From assembly GCA_044220545.1 (NCBI GenBank), contig JBGAQX010000002.1, forward strand, positions 124,001 through 188,000: a stretch of 64,000 bases of DNA, in the 5' to 3' direction. Positions 33,482 through 42,475 of this stretch are shown piece after piece. The notes under the pieces were generated by a model. That model was not told the origin of the DNA, searched no databases, and saw only the letters and a list, made by a program, of their open reading frames with translations. Position 1 is the stretch's first letter. Each line of letters begins with the position of its first letter. The DNA is from Fen-999 sp044220545 (GTDB lineage: Bacteria > Pseudomonadota > Gammaproteobacteria > Burkholderiales > Rhodocyclaceae). The translations under genes were made by a program, and so were the position numbers.

Positions 33482-33958
33482 GTGAGCATCGAAGGCGTCA
33501 TGCAGGAGGGTTTTGTCACCACCAGCCTGGACAAGCTGATCAACTGGACGCGTACCGGTTCCATGTGGCCGATGACCTTTGGTCTGGCCTGCTGCGCGGT
33601 GGAAATGATTCACGCCGGCTGTTCCCGCTATGACCTGGACCGCTTCGGCATCGTGTTTCGAGCCAGTCCGCGTCAGTCCGACGTAATGATTGTCGCGGGT
33701 ACGCTGACCAACAAGATGGCGCCGGCCTTGCGCAAGGTGTATGACCAGATGGCCGAGCCACGCTGGGTGGTTTCGATGGGCTCCTGCGCCAATGGCGGTG
33801 GCTACTATCACTATTCCTATTCGGTGGTTCGTGGTTGCGACCGCATCGTACCCGTTGACATCTATGTGCCCGGTTGTCCGCCGACCGCGGAGGCCCTGTT
33901 GTACGGCCTCATACAGTTGCAGAACAAGATCAAGCGCACCTATACCATCGCCCGCTGA
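33482..33958 (+). CDS. nuoB: NADH-quinone oxidoreductase subunit B
   Basis: 158-aa subunit that carries cluster N2, the last Fe-S centre before quinone. The ligands are visible as LACCAVEMIHAG, GSCANGGGYYHY and GCPPTAEALLYG. It starts with GTG, 7 bp after nuoA. No separate start with ATG fits the family length better. Confidence 0.96.
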   Translation: MSIEGVMQEGFVTTSLDKLINWTRTGSMWPMTFGLACCAVEMIHAGCSRYDLDRFGIVFRASPRQSDVMIVAGTLTNKMAPALRKVYDQMAEPRWVVSMGSCANGGGYYHYSYSVVRGCDRIVPVDIYVPGCPPTAEALLYGLIQLQNKIKRTYTIAR

Positions 33959-33976
33959 TTTCGATCCGACCTCAAT

Positions 33977-34582
33977 ATGAGCGCCAAGCTGGAACGTTTG
34001 TCTGAAAAGCTGAAGGAAGTGCTGGGCGAGCGCATTGGCGCGCCAGTGCTGAGTCATGGCGAAGTCACCGTAGAGGTGTCGGCGGCGAACTACCACGAGG
34101 TCGCTCGCGGCTTGCGTGATCATCCCGAACTGAAATTCGAACAATTGATCGACCTATCGGGCATCGATTATTCGACGTTTTCCGGCCGCGATGACGGACG
34201 ACGCTTTGCGGCGGTATGTCATCTTGCCTCGGTCAGCCACAACTGGCGCCTGCGTTTGCGCGCCTTCGCCGCCGACGATGGCGCGCCGGTGCTGCCGACG
34301 ATCACCAATCTCTGGCATGGCGCGAACTGGTACGAGCGCGAGGCTTACGATCTCTACGGCATCGTGTTCGAGGGTCACCCCGATCTGCGGCGCATCCTCA
34401 GCGACTACGGTTTTGTCGGCCACCCGTTCCGCAAGGATTTCCCGATTTCCGGCTATGTCGAGATGCGTTACGACCCGGAACAGCGGCGGGTGGTGTATCA
34501 ACCGGTGACCATCGAACCACGCGAGGTCACGCCGCGAGTCGTCCGCGAAGACAGTTACGGGAAGGTGGGCGGCGGTGGCTGA
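33977..34582 (+). CDS. nuoC: NADH-quinone oxidoreductase subunit C
   Basis: 201-aa peripheral-arm subunit. The 30-kDa signature is WHGANWYEREAYDLYGIVFE followed by HPDLRRIL and FPISGYVEMRYD. It is separate from NuoD here, unlike the fused NuoCD of E. coli. It overlaps nuoD by 8 bp, so the two are translationally coupled. Confidence 0.95.
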   Translation: MSAKLERLSEKLKEVLGERIGAPVLSHGEVTVEVSAANYHEVARGLRDHPELKFEQLIDLSGIDYSTFSGRDDGRRFAAVCHLASVSHNWRLRLRAFAADDGAPVLPTITNLWHGANWYEREAYDLYGIVFEGHPDLRRILSDYGFVGHPFRKDFPISGYVEMRYDPEQRRVVYQPVTIEPREVTPRVVREDSYGKVGGGG

Positions 34583-35828
34583 GATCAAGAACTACACACT
34601 CAACTTCGGCCCCCAGCATCCGGCGGCACATGGTGTGCTGCGTCTGATTCTTGAGCTGGATGGCGAAGTGGTCGTACGCGCCGATCCGCATATCGGCCTG
34701 CTGCATCGCGCCACCGAAAAACTGGCCGAAACGCGTACCTGGTTGCAGTCGGTGCCCTACATGGACCGGCTCGACTACGTCTCGATGATGTGCAACGAGC
34801 ACGCCTATTGCCTCGCCATCGAAAAGTTGCTGGGTGTCGAGGTGCCGATTCGCGCCCAGTACATTCGGGTGATGATGGACGAGGTGACGCGCATCCTGAA
34901 CCATCTGCTCAACATCGGCACGCACGCCCTCGACATCGGCGCCATGACCATGGTGCTCTATACGTTCCGCGAGCGCGAGGACCTGTTCGATGTCTACGAG
35001 GCGGTATCCGGCGCCCGCCTGCACGCGGCCTACTACCGGCCCGGCGGCGTCTATCGGGATCTGCCGGAGCAGATGCCGAAATACCAGGCGAATCGATTCA
35101 AGGACGATGCGACCGTCAAGCGCCTCAACGATAGCCGCCAGGGCGGGCTACTCGATTTTCTCGAAGATTTCACCAACCGCTTCCCGACCTACCTCGACGA
35201 GTACCACACGCTGTTGACCGACAACCGCATCTGGAAACAGCGGACGGTGGGCGTCGCCGTCGTCTCGCCCGAGCAGGCATTGCAGATGAGTTTCACCGGC
35301 GCCATGCTGCGTGGCTCCGGCATTGCCTGGGATTTGCGCAAGAAGCAGCCCTACGAGGTCTATGATCGTATGGATTTCGACATCCCGATCGGCACCAATG
35401 GCGACTGCTATGACCGCTACCTGGTCCGCATGGAGGAAATGAAACAGGCCAACCGGATCGTCAAGCAGTGCATCGACTGGCTGCGCAAGAATCCCGGTCC
35501 GGTGATCAGTGACAACCACAAGGTGGCGCCGCCCGCGCGCGAGGCGATGAAGGGCAACATGGAAGAGCTGATCCATCACTTCAAGCTCTTCACCGAGGGC
35601 ATGCATGTGCCGGCCGGCGAGGTCTATGCGGCCATCGAGCATCCCAAGGGCGAGTTTGGTGTCTGGGCGGTGTCCGATGGCGCCAACAAGCCGTACCGGA
35701 TCAAGTTGCGCTCACCCGGCTTCCCGCATCTGGCGGCGCTGACGGAAATGTGCAAGGGCCACATGATCGCCGACGTGACGGCCATCATCGGCACCATCGA
35801 TTTGGTGCTGGGCGATACCGACCGATAG
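34575..35828 (+). CDS. nuoD: NADH-quinone oxidoreductase subunit D
   Basis: 417-aa 49-kDa-type subunit, related to hydrogenase large subunits. It forms the quinone pocket with NuoB. Conserved segments include NFGPQHPAAHGVLRL, HIGLLHRATEKLAE, YMDRLDYVSMMCNEHAY and the C-terminal LGDTDR. GTG or ATG start codons are possible; the frame beginning at 34575 places the NFGPQHPA block near residue 11, as usual. Confidence 0.96.
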   Translation: MAEIKNYTLNFGPQHPAAHGVLRLILELDGEVVVRADPHIGLLHRATEKLAETRTWLQSVPYMDRLDYVSMMCNEHAYCLAIEKLLGVEVPIRAQYIRVMMDEVTRILNHLLNIGTHALDIGAMTMVLYTFREREDLFDVYEAVSGARLHAAYYRPGGVYRDLPEQMPKYQANRFKDDATVKRLNDSRQGGLLDFLEDFTNRFPTYLDEYHTLLTDNRIWKQRTVGVAVVSPEQALQMSFTGAMLRGSGIAWDLRKKQPYEVYDRMDFDIPIGTNGDCYDRYLVRMEEMKQANRIVKQCIDWLRKNPGPVISDNHKVAPPAREAMKGNMEELIHHFKLFTEGMHVPAGEVYAAIEHPKGEFGVWAVSDGANKPYRIKLRSPGFPHLAALTEMCKGHMIADVTAIIGTIDLVLGDTDR

Positions 35829-35842
35829 ACAGGCAACCGAGA

Positions 35843-36316
35843 ATGCTCAGCCAGGAATCACTTACCAAGATCGACCGCGAGATCGCCAAGTACCCACCGG
35901 CCCAGAAGCAGTCGGCGGTCATGGCGGCGTTGGCCATCGCCCAGGACGAAACGGGCTGGCTGGCCAAGGAAGCCATCGAGTTCGTCGCCGGCTATCTGGG
36001 CATGCCGTCGATCGCCGTTTTCGAGGTGGCCAGCTTCTACAACATGTACGATCTGCGGCCGGTCGGGAAGTACAAGCTCACGGTGTGCACCAATCTGCCC
36101 TGCGCCCTTTCCGGTGGCGCGCACGCCGCCGAATATGTCAAGCAGAAGCTCGGCATCGAATTCAACGAAACCACCGCTGACGGAAAGTTCACCCTCAAGG
36201 AAGGCGAATGCATGGGCGCTTGCGGCGACGCGCCGGTGATGCTGGTTAACAACAAGCGCATGCGCTGCTTCATGACGCCGGAAGAGATTGATCGTCTGCT
36301 GGAGGAATGTAAGTAA
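35843..36316 (+). CDS. nuoE: NADH-quinone oxidoreductase subunit E
   Basis: 157-aa thioredoxin-like subunit holding the N1a [2Fe-2S] cluster. Ligands are CTNLPCALSGG and GECMGACGDAPVMLVNN. ATG at 35843 is chosen because the conserved first helix begins at once; longer upstream frames overlap nuoD. Its stop overlaps the nuoF ATG by one base. Confidence 0.95.
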   Translation: MLSQESLTKIDREIAKYPPAQKQSAVMAALAIAQDETGWLAKEAIEFVAGYLGMPSIAVFEVASFYNMYDLRPVGKYKLTVCTNLPCALSGGAHAAEYVKQKLGIEFNETTADGKFTLKEGECMGACGDAPVMLVNNKRMRCFMTPEEIDRLLEECK

Positions 36317-37659
36317 TGGCCCTCATCGAAGCGATCGATCCGCTGCTGTCGGCCGGTTGGAACAAAGGCGACGCGGGCTGGGGCATCAAGGACTACGAGG
36401 CGCGCGGCGGCTATCAAGCCCTGAGGCGCATCCTGGCCGACAGGCTGGCGCCCGACCAGATCATCGCCGAGATCAAGGCATCGGTGCTGCGCGGCCGCGG
36501 CGGCGCCGGCTTTCCGACCGGTCTCAAATGGAGCTTCATGCCCAAGGCGGCACCGGAGAAGTACGTCGTCTGCAACACTGACGAGGGTGAGCCCGGTACG
36601 TTCAAGGATCGGGACATCCTGCGCTACGACCCGCATTCGGTGATCGAGGGCATGATCATCGCCGGCTACTCGGTGGGTGCCGGTCGCGGCTACAACTACA
36701 TTCACGGCGAGATCTTCGAGATTCACGAGCGATTCGAGGCCGCCCTTGCCGAGGCCCGCGCCGCCGGCTATCTGGGCGAGAACATTCTGGGATCGGGCGT
36801 CAATTTCGAACTCTTTTCCCACCATGGCTGGGGTGCCTACATCTGTGGCGAGGAATCGGCGCTGCTCGAATCCATCGAGGGGAAGAAGGGCCAGCCGCGT
36901 TTCAAGCCGCCTTTCCCGGCCAATGTCGGCCTCTACGGCAAGCCAACCACCATCAACAACACAGAAACCTTCGCCGCGATTCCCTTCATTCTGCGCATGG
37001 GCGGCGAGGCCTACCTGAACCTGGGCAAGCCGAACAATGGCGGCACCAAGCTCTTCTCAGTGTCGGGCCACGTCAACAAGCCGGGCAACTATGAGGTGCC
37101 GATGGGCACGCCGTTCGCCAAGCTGCTGGAAATGGCTGGCGGCATGCGCGGCGGGCGCAAGCTCAAGGCCGTGATCCCCGGCGGCTCCTCGGCACCGGTG
37201 CTCTCCGCCGAACTCATCATGGACTGCACGCTCGACTACGATTCGATCGCCAAGGCCGGCTCCATGCTCGGCTCCGGCGCCGTTATCGTCATGGACGAGA
37301 CAGTCTGCATGGTCAAGGCGCTCGAGCGTCTCTCCTACTTTTACTACGAAGAGTCCTGCGGTCAATGCACGCCGTGTCGCGAGGGCACCGGTTGGCTGTA
37401 CAAGATCGTTCACCGTATCGAGCATGGCCAGGGCCGCCCCGACGATCTGGATCTGCTGCTCGATCTCGGCGGCAACATCGCTGGTCGCACCATTTGCGCG
37501 CTCGGTGATGCCGCCGTACTGCCGGTGCAGGGCATGCTCAAACACTTCCGTGCCGAGTTCGAGTATCACATCGAACACAGGAAATGCCTGGTGCCACCCG
37601 AGATCCAGAAGGCCGGCAGCACCTTCCACACCCGGATGATGGCGGGGGCGCCATGCTAG
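36316..37659 (+). CDS. nuoF: NADH-quinone oxidoreductase subunit F
   Basis: 447-aa NADH- and FMN-binding subunit. The glycine-rich NADH site reads LRGRGGAGFPTGLKWSFMP, the FMN region includes CNTDEGEPGTFKDR, and the [4Fe-4S] N3 ligands are ESCGQCTPCREGTG plus a distal Cys (RTICALGDAA). This is where NADH delivers its hydride. The start overlaps nuoE and the end overlaps nuoG. Confidence 0.96.
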   Translation: MALIEAIDPLLSAGWNKGDAGWGIKDYEARGGYQALRRILADRLAPDQIIAEIKASVLRGRGGAGFPTGLKWSFMPKAAPEKYVVCNTDEGEPGTFKDRDILRYDPHSVIEGMIIAGYSVGAGRGYNYIHGEIFEIHERFEAALAEARAAGYLGENILGSGVNFELFSHHGWGAYICGEESALLESIEGKKGQPRFKPPFPANVGLYGKPTTINNTETFAAIPFILRMGGEAYLNLGKPNNGGTKLFSVSGHVNKPGNYEVPMGTPFAKLLEMAGGMRGGRKLKAVIPGGSSAPVLSAELIMDCTLDYDSIAKAGSMLGSGAVIVMDETVCMVKALERLSYFYYEESCGQCTPCREGTGWLYKIVHRIEHGQGRPDDLDLLLDLGGNIAGRTICALGDAAVLPVQGMLKHFRAEFEYHIEHRKCLVPPEIQKAGSTFHTRMMAGAPC

Positions 37660-39977
37660 AACTCGAGATCGATGGCAAGGCACTCCAGGTTCAGGAAGGG
37701 AGCATGGTGATCGATGCCGCCCATCGGGCCGGCATCTACATCCCGCACTTCTGCTATCACAAGAAGCTGTCCATCGCCGCCAACTGCCGCATGTGCCTGG
37801 TGCAGGTGGAGAAGGCGCCCAAGCCGCTGCCGGCCTGCGCCACACCGGTGACCAACGGCATGAAGGTCTTCACCCACTCCGATCTGGCCGTCAAGGCGCA
37901 ACGGGGTGTGATGGAGTTTCTGCTCATCAATCACCCGCTTGATTGCCCGATCTGCGACCAGGGCGGTGAATGTCAGCTACAGGATCTTGCCGTCGGCTAC
38001 GGCGCCGGCCAGTCCCGCTACCAGGAAGAGAAGCGGGTGGTGGCCAACAAGGACCTCGGGCCGCTGGTGAACACAGACATGACCCGGTGCATCAACTGCA
38101 CCCGCTGCGTACGCTTCACGCAGGAAATTGCCGGTGTCATGGAGCTCGGTCAGGCGTTTCGCGGCGACCGCGCCGAGATCATGCCGTTTGTCGAAAAGAC
38201 GGTCGACTCGGAGTTGTCAGGCAACATCATCGACCTCTGTCCGGTGGGCGCCCTGACCTCCAAGCCGTTCCGCTTCGCCGCGCGTACCTGGGAGCTGGCG
38301 CGGCGCAAGTCGATCAGCCCGCACGATGGCCTGGGCAGCAACCTCATCGTCCAGACCAAGCATGATCGCGTTCTGCGGGTACTGCCCCTGGAGAACGAAG
38401 ACATCAACGAATGCTGGCTCTCGGACAAGGATCGCTTCTCCTACGAGGGCCTGAATGGTGCCGATCGCCTGACCAAGCCGCTGGTCAAACAGGGTGGCCA
38501 ATGGAAGGAAGTCGAGTGGAATCACGCGCTCGACTACGTTGCCCATGCCCTGCGCGACGTGGCGAAGGAGCAGGGTGCCGGCGCAATCGGGGCGCTGGTC
38601 AGTCCTCACGCAACGCTGGAGGAGATGTTCCTGTCCGGCAAGCTGATGCGCGGCATCGGCTCCGACAACATCGATTTCCGCCTGCGTCAGCGCGACTTCT
38701 CGGCTGACGGCAAGCGCGTCGGCACGCCCTGGCTGGGCATGAAGGTCGCCGAGATCAACCAGCTCGACCGCGTGTTGGTGGTTGGCAGCTTCCTGCGCCA
38801 GGAGCAACCGCTGCTCGCCTTGCGCCTGCGGCAGGCCGTCAAGCGAGGTGCTCAGGTCGCCGTAATCCACGCGGCGGACGACGATCTGCTGATGACTCTG
38901 GCCGGCAAGCTGATTGCCTCGCCTTCGCAGTTGCCCGAATGCCTCGCCCAAGTGGTGAAAGCCGTGGCCGAGTTGAAGGGCGTCGGCTGCGATCTGTCGG
39001 TGTCGGTATCTCCCGAGGCAAGGCGGATTGCCGAGAGCCTGGCCGCCGGCAAGAACAGTGCTGTTCTGCTTGGCAACTTTGCGCAACAACACGCACAGGC
39101 CGCGACTTTGCAGGCGCTCGCGCAGCAACTGGCGGGCTTCCTCGGCGGCAAGTTTGGCAGCCTCGGCGAAGCGGCCAACACGGTCGGCGGCTATGTCGCC
39201 AAGGCGTTGCCGGGCGGCGATGGCCTCGACGCGGCGCGCCTGATCGCCGAGCCACGCCGCGCCTACCTGGTGGTGGGCGCCGAGCCGGAACTCGATTGTG
39301 CCGATGGTCGCCAGGCCCTGGCGGCCATGAAGCAGGCTGACACGGTGATCGTCCTGTCGCCGTTCAAATCGGCGGCGGCGCTGGAATACGCCGATGCCAT
39401 CCTGCCGGTGTCGCCGTTCAGTGAAACCTCCGGTACCTTTGTCAGTACCGAAGGCCGCGTTCAGAGCTTTTTCGCCGTGACCAAGCCGCTCGGCGAAACG
39501 CGGCCGGCCTGGAAAGTTCTGCGTGTTCTTGGCAATCTGCTCCAGCTCGACGGCTTCGACTACGAGAGCAGCGAGGCCGTGCGCGACGAGGTACTGGGTG
39601 GCAAACCCGAGTTTGTCGCTGGCCTGGACAATGCGCTGACCGTCGCCGTCAGTATCGCCGCCGGGAGCGGCGTTGGCCTCGAACGGGTCGCCGACGTGCC
39701 GATCTACTCCGCCGACCCGCTGACGCGCCGCGCGCCCAGTCTGCAACAGACCAAGGATGCCGCGGCACCCGCTGCTCGCATGAACGCGGCAACCCTGGCC
39801 AAGGTCGGTGTGGCCGCCGGCGAGCAGGTGCGGGTGCGCGCCGGTGATGGCGAAGTGGTACTTGCCGCCGCGCTCGATGCCGGCGTGCCGGACAACTGCG
39901 TGCGTGTGGCCGCAGCCCATGCATCCACCTCCAACCTCGGCGCCGCGACTGGCGCCGTCTCCGTGGAGCGTACCTGA
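37653..39977 (+). CDS. nuoG: NADH-quinone oxidoreductase subunit G
   Basis: 774-aa 75-kDa-type subunit. The N-terminus holds the [2Fe-2S] N1b ligands (YIPHFCYHKKLS, NCRMCLV, ACATPV) and the His-Cys N5 and N4 sites (HPLDCPICDQGGECQLQD, MTRCINCTRCVRF). The remainder is molybdopterin-oxidoreductase-like and lacks an N7 cluster as far as I can see. ATG at 37653 overlaps nuoF by 7 bp. Its TGA overlaps the nuoH ATG. Confidence 0.95.
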   Translation: MLELEIDGKALQVQEGSMVIDAAHRAGIYIPHFCYHKKLSIAANCRMCLVQVEKAPKPLPACATPVTNGMKVFTHSDLAVKAQRGVMEFLLINHPLDCPICDQGGECQLQDLAVGYGAGQSRYQEEKRVVANKDLGPLVNTDMTRCINCTRCVRFTQEIAGVMELGQAFRGDRAEIMPFVEKTVDSELSGNIIDLCPVGALTSKPFRFAARTWELARRKSISPHDGLGSNLIVQTKHDRVLRVLPLENEDINECWLSDKDRFSYEGLNGADRLTKPLVKQGGQWKEVEWNHALDYVAHALRDVAKEQGAGAIGALVSPHATLEEMFLSGKLMRGIGSDNIDFRLRQRDFSADGKRVGTPWLGMKVAEINQLDRVLVVGSFLRQEQPLLALRLRQAVKRGAQVAVIHAADDDLLMTLAGKLIASPSQLPECLAQVVKAVAELKGVGCDLSVSVSPEARRIAESLAAGKNSAVLLGNFAQQHAQAATLQALAQQLAGFLGGKFGSLGEAANTVGGYVAKALPGGDGLDAARLIAEPRRAYLVVGAEPELDCADGRQALAAMKQADTVIVLSPFKSAAALEYADAILPVSPFSETSGTFVSTEGRVQSFFAVTKPLGETRPAWKVLRVLGNLLQLDGFDYESSEAVRDEVLGGKPEFVAGLDNALTVAVSIAAGSGVGLERVADVPIYSADPLTRRAPSLQQTKDAAAPAARMNAATLAKVGVAAGEQVRVRAGDGEVVLAAALDAGVPDNCVRVAAAHASTSNLGAATGAVSVERT

Positions 39978-41062
39978 TGGAAGCGTCGGTGCTGCACTTC
40001 TTCGAGTGGCTCTGGGGGCCATACTGGGCGCCGTTGTGGGTTTGGTTCAAGCCCGTCTGGCCGCTGATCTGGGTCATCGTCAAGATCGTGGTCATTCTGG
40101 TGCCGCTGCTGCTGGGCGTCGCCTATCTCACCTTCTGGGAACGCAAGATCATCGGCTGGATGCAGGTACGGATCGGCCCCAACCGGGTCGGCCCGTGGGG
40201 CTTGCTGCAACCTATCGCCGACGGCATGAAGCTGTTCTTCAAGGAAGTGCTGCTGCCCTCCAAGGCCGATCCCGGCCTCTTCTTCCTCGCTCCGGCGCTG
40301 GCCATGGCGCCGGCCGTGGCGATCTGGGCGGTGGTGCCATTTTTCGAGGGCGGCGCGCTGGCCAACCTGGATGCCGGCGTGCTCTATCTGATGGCCATTA
40401 CCTCGGTCGGTGTCTATGGCGTCATCATCGCCGGCTGGGCGTCCAACTCGAAGTATCCCTTCCTCGGCAGCATGCGCTCGGCGGCGCAGATGGTTTCGTA
40501 CGAGATCGCCATGGGCATGGCCCTGGTCTGTATTCTCATGGTGTCGAACAGCCTGAACCTTTCCGACATCGTTCGCGCCCAGAATCGTGGCATGTTTGCG
40601 GGTTGGGGGCTCGGTTTCCTGTCCTGGAACTGGCTACCCCTGCTGCCGATGTTCATCGTTTACCTGGTATCCGGAGTTGCCGAGACCAATCGGGCGCCGT
40701 TCGACGTGGTGGAGGGCGAGTCCGAAATCGTCGCTGGCCACATGGTCGAGTACTCGGGTATGGCCTTCGCCATGTTCTTCCTTGCCGAATACGCCAACAT
40801 GATCCTGGTTTCGGCCATGGTCTCCATCTTTTTCCTCGGCGGATGGCTGTCGCCGGTGGGTTTCCTGCCCGATGGCATCCTCTGGTTGTTCGCCAAGATG
40901 TCGGTGATACTGTTCCTGTTCCTCTGGTTGCGTGCCACCTTCCCGCGCTATCGCTACGACCAGATCATGCGCCTGGGCTGGAAGGTGTTCGTGCCGCTCT
41001 GCCTGTTGTGGATTCCGGTGGTCGGCGTCTGGATGATGTCACCTTTCAATATCTGGAAATAA
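39977..41062 (+). CDS. nuoH: NADH-quinone oxidoreductase subunit H
   Basis: 361-aa membrane subunit with about eight helices that forms the quinone entry site. Signature segments are TFWERKIIGWMQVRIGPNRV and VSGVAETNRAPFDVVEGESE, both strongly conserved in complex I. The C-terminal part has FPRYRYDQIMRLGWK. It starts on the last base of the nuoG stop region, so coupling is likely. Confidence 0.96.
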   Translation: MEASVLHFFEWLWGPYWAPLWVWFKPVWPLIWVIVKIVVILVPLLLGVAYLTFWERKIIGWMQVRIGPNRVGPWGLLQPIADGMKLFFKEVLLPSKADPGLFFLAPALAMAPAVAIWAVVPFFEGGALANLDAGVLYLMAITSVGVYGVIIAGWASNSKYPFLGSMRSAAQMVSYEIAMGMALVCILMVSNSLNLSDIVRAQNRGMFAGWGLGFLSWNWLPLLPMFIVYLVSGVAETNRAPFDVVEGESEIVAGHMVEYSGMAFAMFFLAEYANMILVSAMVSIFFLGGWLSPVGFLPDGILWLFAKMSVILFLFLWLRATFPRYRYDQIMRLGWKVFVPLCLLWIPVVGVWMMSPFNIWK

Positions 41063-41069
41063 TCTGACC

Positions 41070-41555
41070 ATGGGCGCCCGCGATCTGATCCAAAGCTTCT
41101 CCCTCGGCGAACTCCGCCAGGGCCTGGCCGTGACCCTGCGCTACATGTTCGCGCCGAAGATCACCATCCAGTATCCGGAAGAGAAGACGCCGATGTCGAA
41201 CCGCTTCCGCGGTTTGCACGCGCTGCGCCGCTATCCGAACGGCGAGGAACGTTGCATTGCCTGCAAGTTGTGCGAAGCGGTCTGTCCGGCGATGGCCATT
41301 ACCATCGAATCGGGCGAACGGGACGACGGCAGCCGGCGCACCACTCGTTACGACATCGACCTGACCAAGTGCATCTTCTGCGGCTTCTGCGAGGAAGCCT
41401 GCCCGGTCGATGCCATCGTCGAGACGCACATCTTCGAGTATCACGGCGAAACGCGCGGCGATCTCTACTACACCAAGCAGATGCTGCTGGCCAACGGCGA
41501 CCGCTATGAAGCGGAAATCGCCCAGGCCCGCGCGCAGGATGCCAAGTTCCGGTAA
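41070..41555 (+). CDS. nuoI: NADH-quinone oxidoreductase subunit I
   Basis: 161-aa ferredoxin-type subunit with two [4Fe-4S] centres (N6a, N6b). Ligand motifs are CIACKLCEAVCPAMA and CIFCGFCEEACPVDA. The N-terminal helix anchors it to the membrane arm. It starts 7 bp after nuoH. Confidence 0.96.
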   Translation: MGARDLIQSFSLGELRQGLAVTLRYMFAPKITIQYPEEKTPMSNRFRGLHALRRYPNGEERCIACKLCEAVCPAMAITIESGERDDGSRRTTRYDIDLTKCIFCGFCEEACPVDAIVETHIFEYHGETRGDLYYTKQMLLANGDRYEAEIAQARAQDAKFR

Positions 41556-41560
41556 GCGAC

Positions 41561-42169
41561 ATGGACCTGAAAACCGTCGTCTTCTACGTTTTCTCGGCGC
41601 TGATGATCTTCGCCGCGCTGCGCGTCATCACCGCCCGCAATCCAGTCCATGCAGTGCTCTATCTGGTGCTGGCGTTCTTCAACGCCGGTGGACTGTGGTT
41701 GACCTTGCAGGCGGAGTTTCTGGCCATCGCCCTGGTCATGGTGTACGTCGGTGCCGTCATGGTGCTCTTCCTCTTCGTGGTCATGATGCTCGACATCGAC
41801 ATCAACCGCTTGCGGCGCGGCTTCTGGAGCAATATGCCGCTGGCGGCGACGATCGGCTTGCTGATGGTCGCCGAAATGATCCTGTTCTTGTCGACCGGCT
41901 ACTTCGGCTTGACAGCCTTCCCCGACCAGGCGCTGCCCGCCGACCACAGCAATACCAAGGAGCTGGGCCGGCTGCTCTTCACCGACTACGTTTATCCTTT
42001 CGAACTGGCTTCGATCATCCTGCTGGTCGCCATCATCGCCGCCGTCGTGCTGACATTGCGTCGTCGCCAGGATGTCAAGCATCTCGACCCGGCGCAACAG
42101 ATTGCCGTCAAGGCGACGGACCGCCTGCGCGTCTTGCGGATGCCCGCCGAGAACAAGGAGGCCGAATGA
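41561..42169 (+). CDS. nuoJ: NADH-quinone oxidoreductase subunit J
   Basis: 202-aa membrane subunit with five transmembrane helices. The conserved third-helix region VMVYVGAVMVLFLFVVMML is typical. The last 25 residues are a basic cytoplasmic tail. The stop overlaps the nuoK ATG by 4 bp (ATGA). Confidence 0.94.
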   Translation: MDLKTVVFYVFSALMIFAALRVITARNPVHAVLYLVLAFFNAGGLWLTLQAEFLAIALVMVYVGAVMVLFLFVVMMLDIDINRLRRGFWSNMPLAATIGLLMVAEMILFLSTGYFGLTAFPDQALPADHSNTKELGRLLFTDYVYPFELASIILLVAIIAAVVLTLRRRQDVKHLDPAQQIAVKATDRLRVLRMPAENKEAE

Positions 42170-42471
42170 TCTCCCTGACGCACTATCTGGTGCTCGGCGC
42201 CATCCTGTTCGCCATCGGCGTGATCGGCATCTTCCTCAACCGGAAGAATCTGATCGTTCTGCTCATGGCCATCGAATTGATGCTGCTCGCGGTGAACATG
42301 AACTTCGTCGCCTTCTCGCATTACCTTAACGATGCGGCGGGGCAACTGTTCGTCTTTTTCATCCTGACGGTGGCCGCCGCCGAGTCGGGCATCGGCCTGG
42401 CCATCCTGGTGGTGCTGTTCCGCAATCTCTCCACGATCGATGTGGACGATATCGACAGCCTGAAGGGCTAA
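42166..42471 (+). CDS. nuoK: NADH-quinone oxidoreductase subunit K
   Basis: 101-aa Mrp-type membrane subunit with three helices. Conserved membrane glutamates appear in MAIELMLLAVN and AAAESGIGLAILV. The overlap with nuoJ fixes the start. nuoL follows 4 bp later. Confidence 0.95.
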   Translation: MISLTHYLVLGAILFAIGVIGIFLNRKNLIVLLMAIELMLLAVNMNFVAFSHYLNDAAGQLFVFFILTVAAAESGIGLAILVVLFRNLSTIDVDDIDSLKG

Positions 42472-42475
42472 CGGC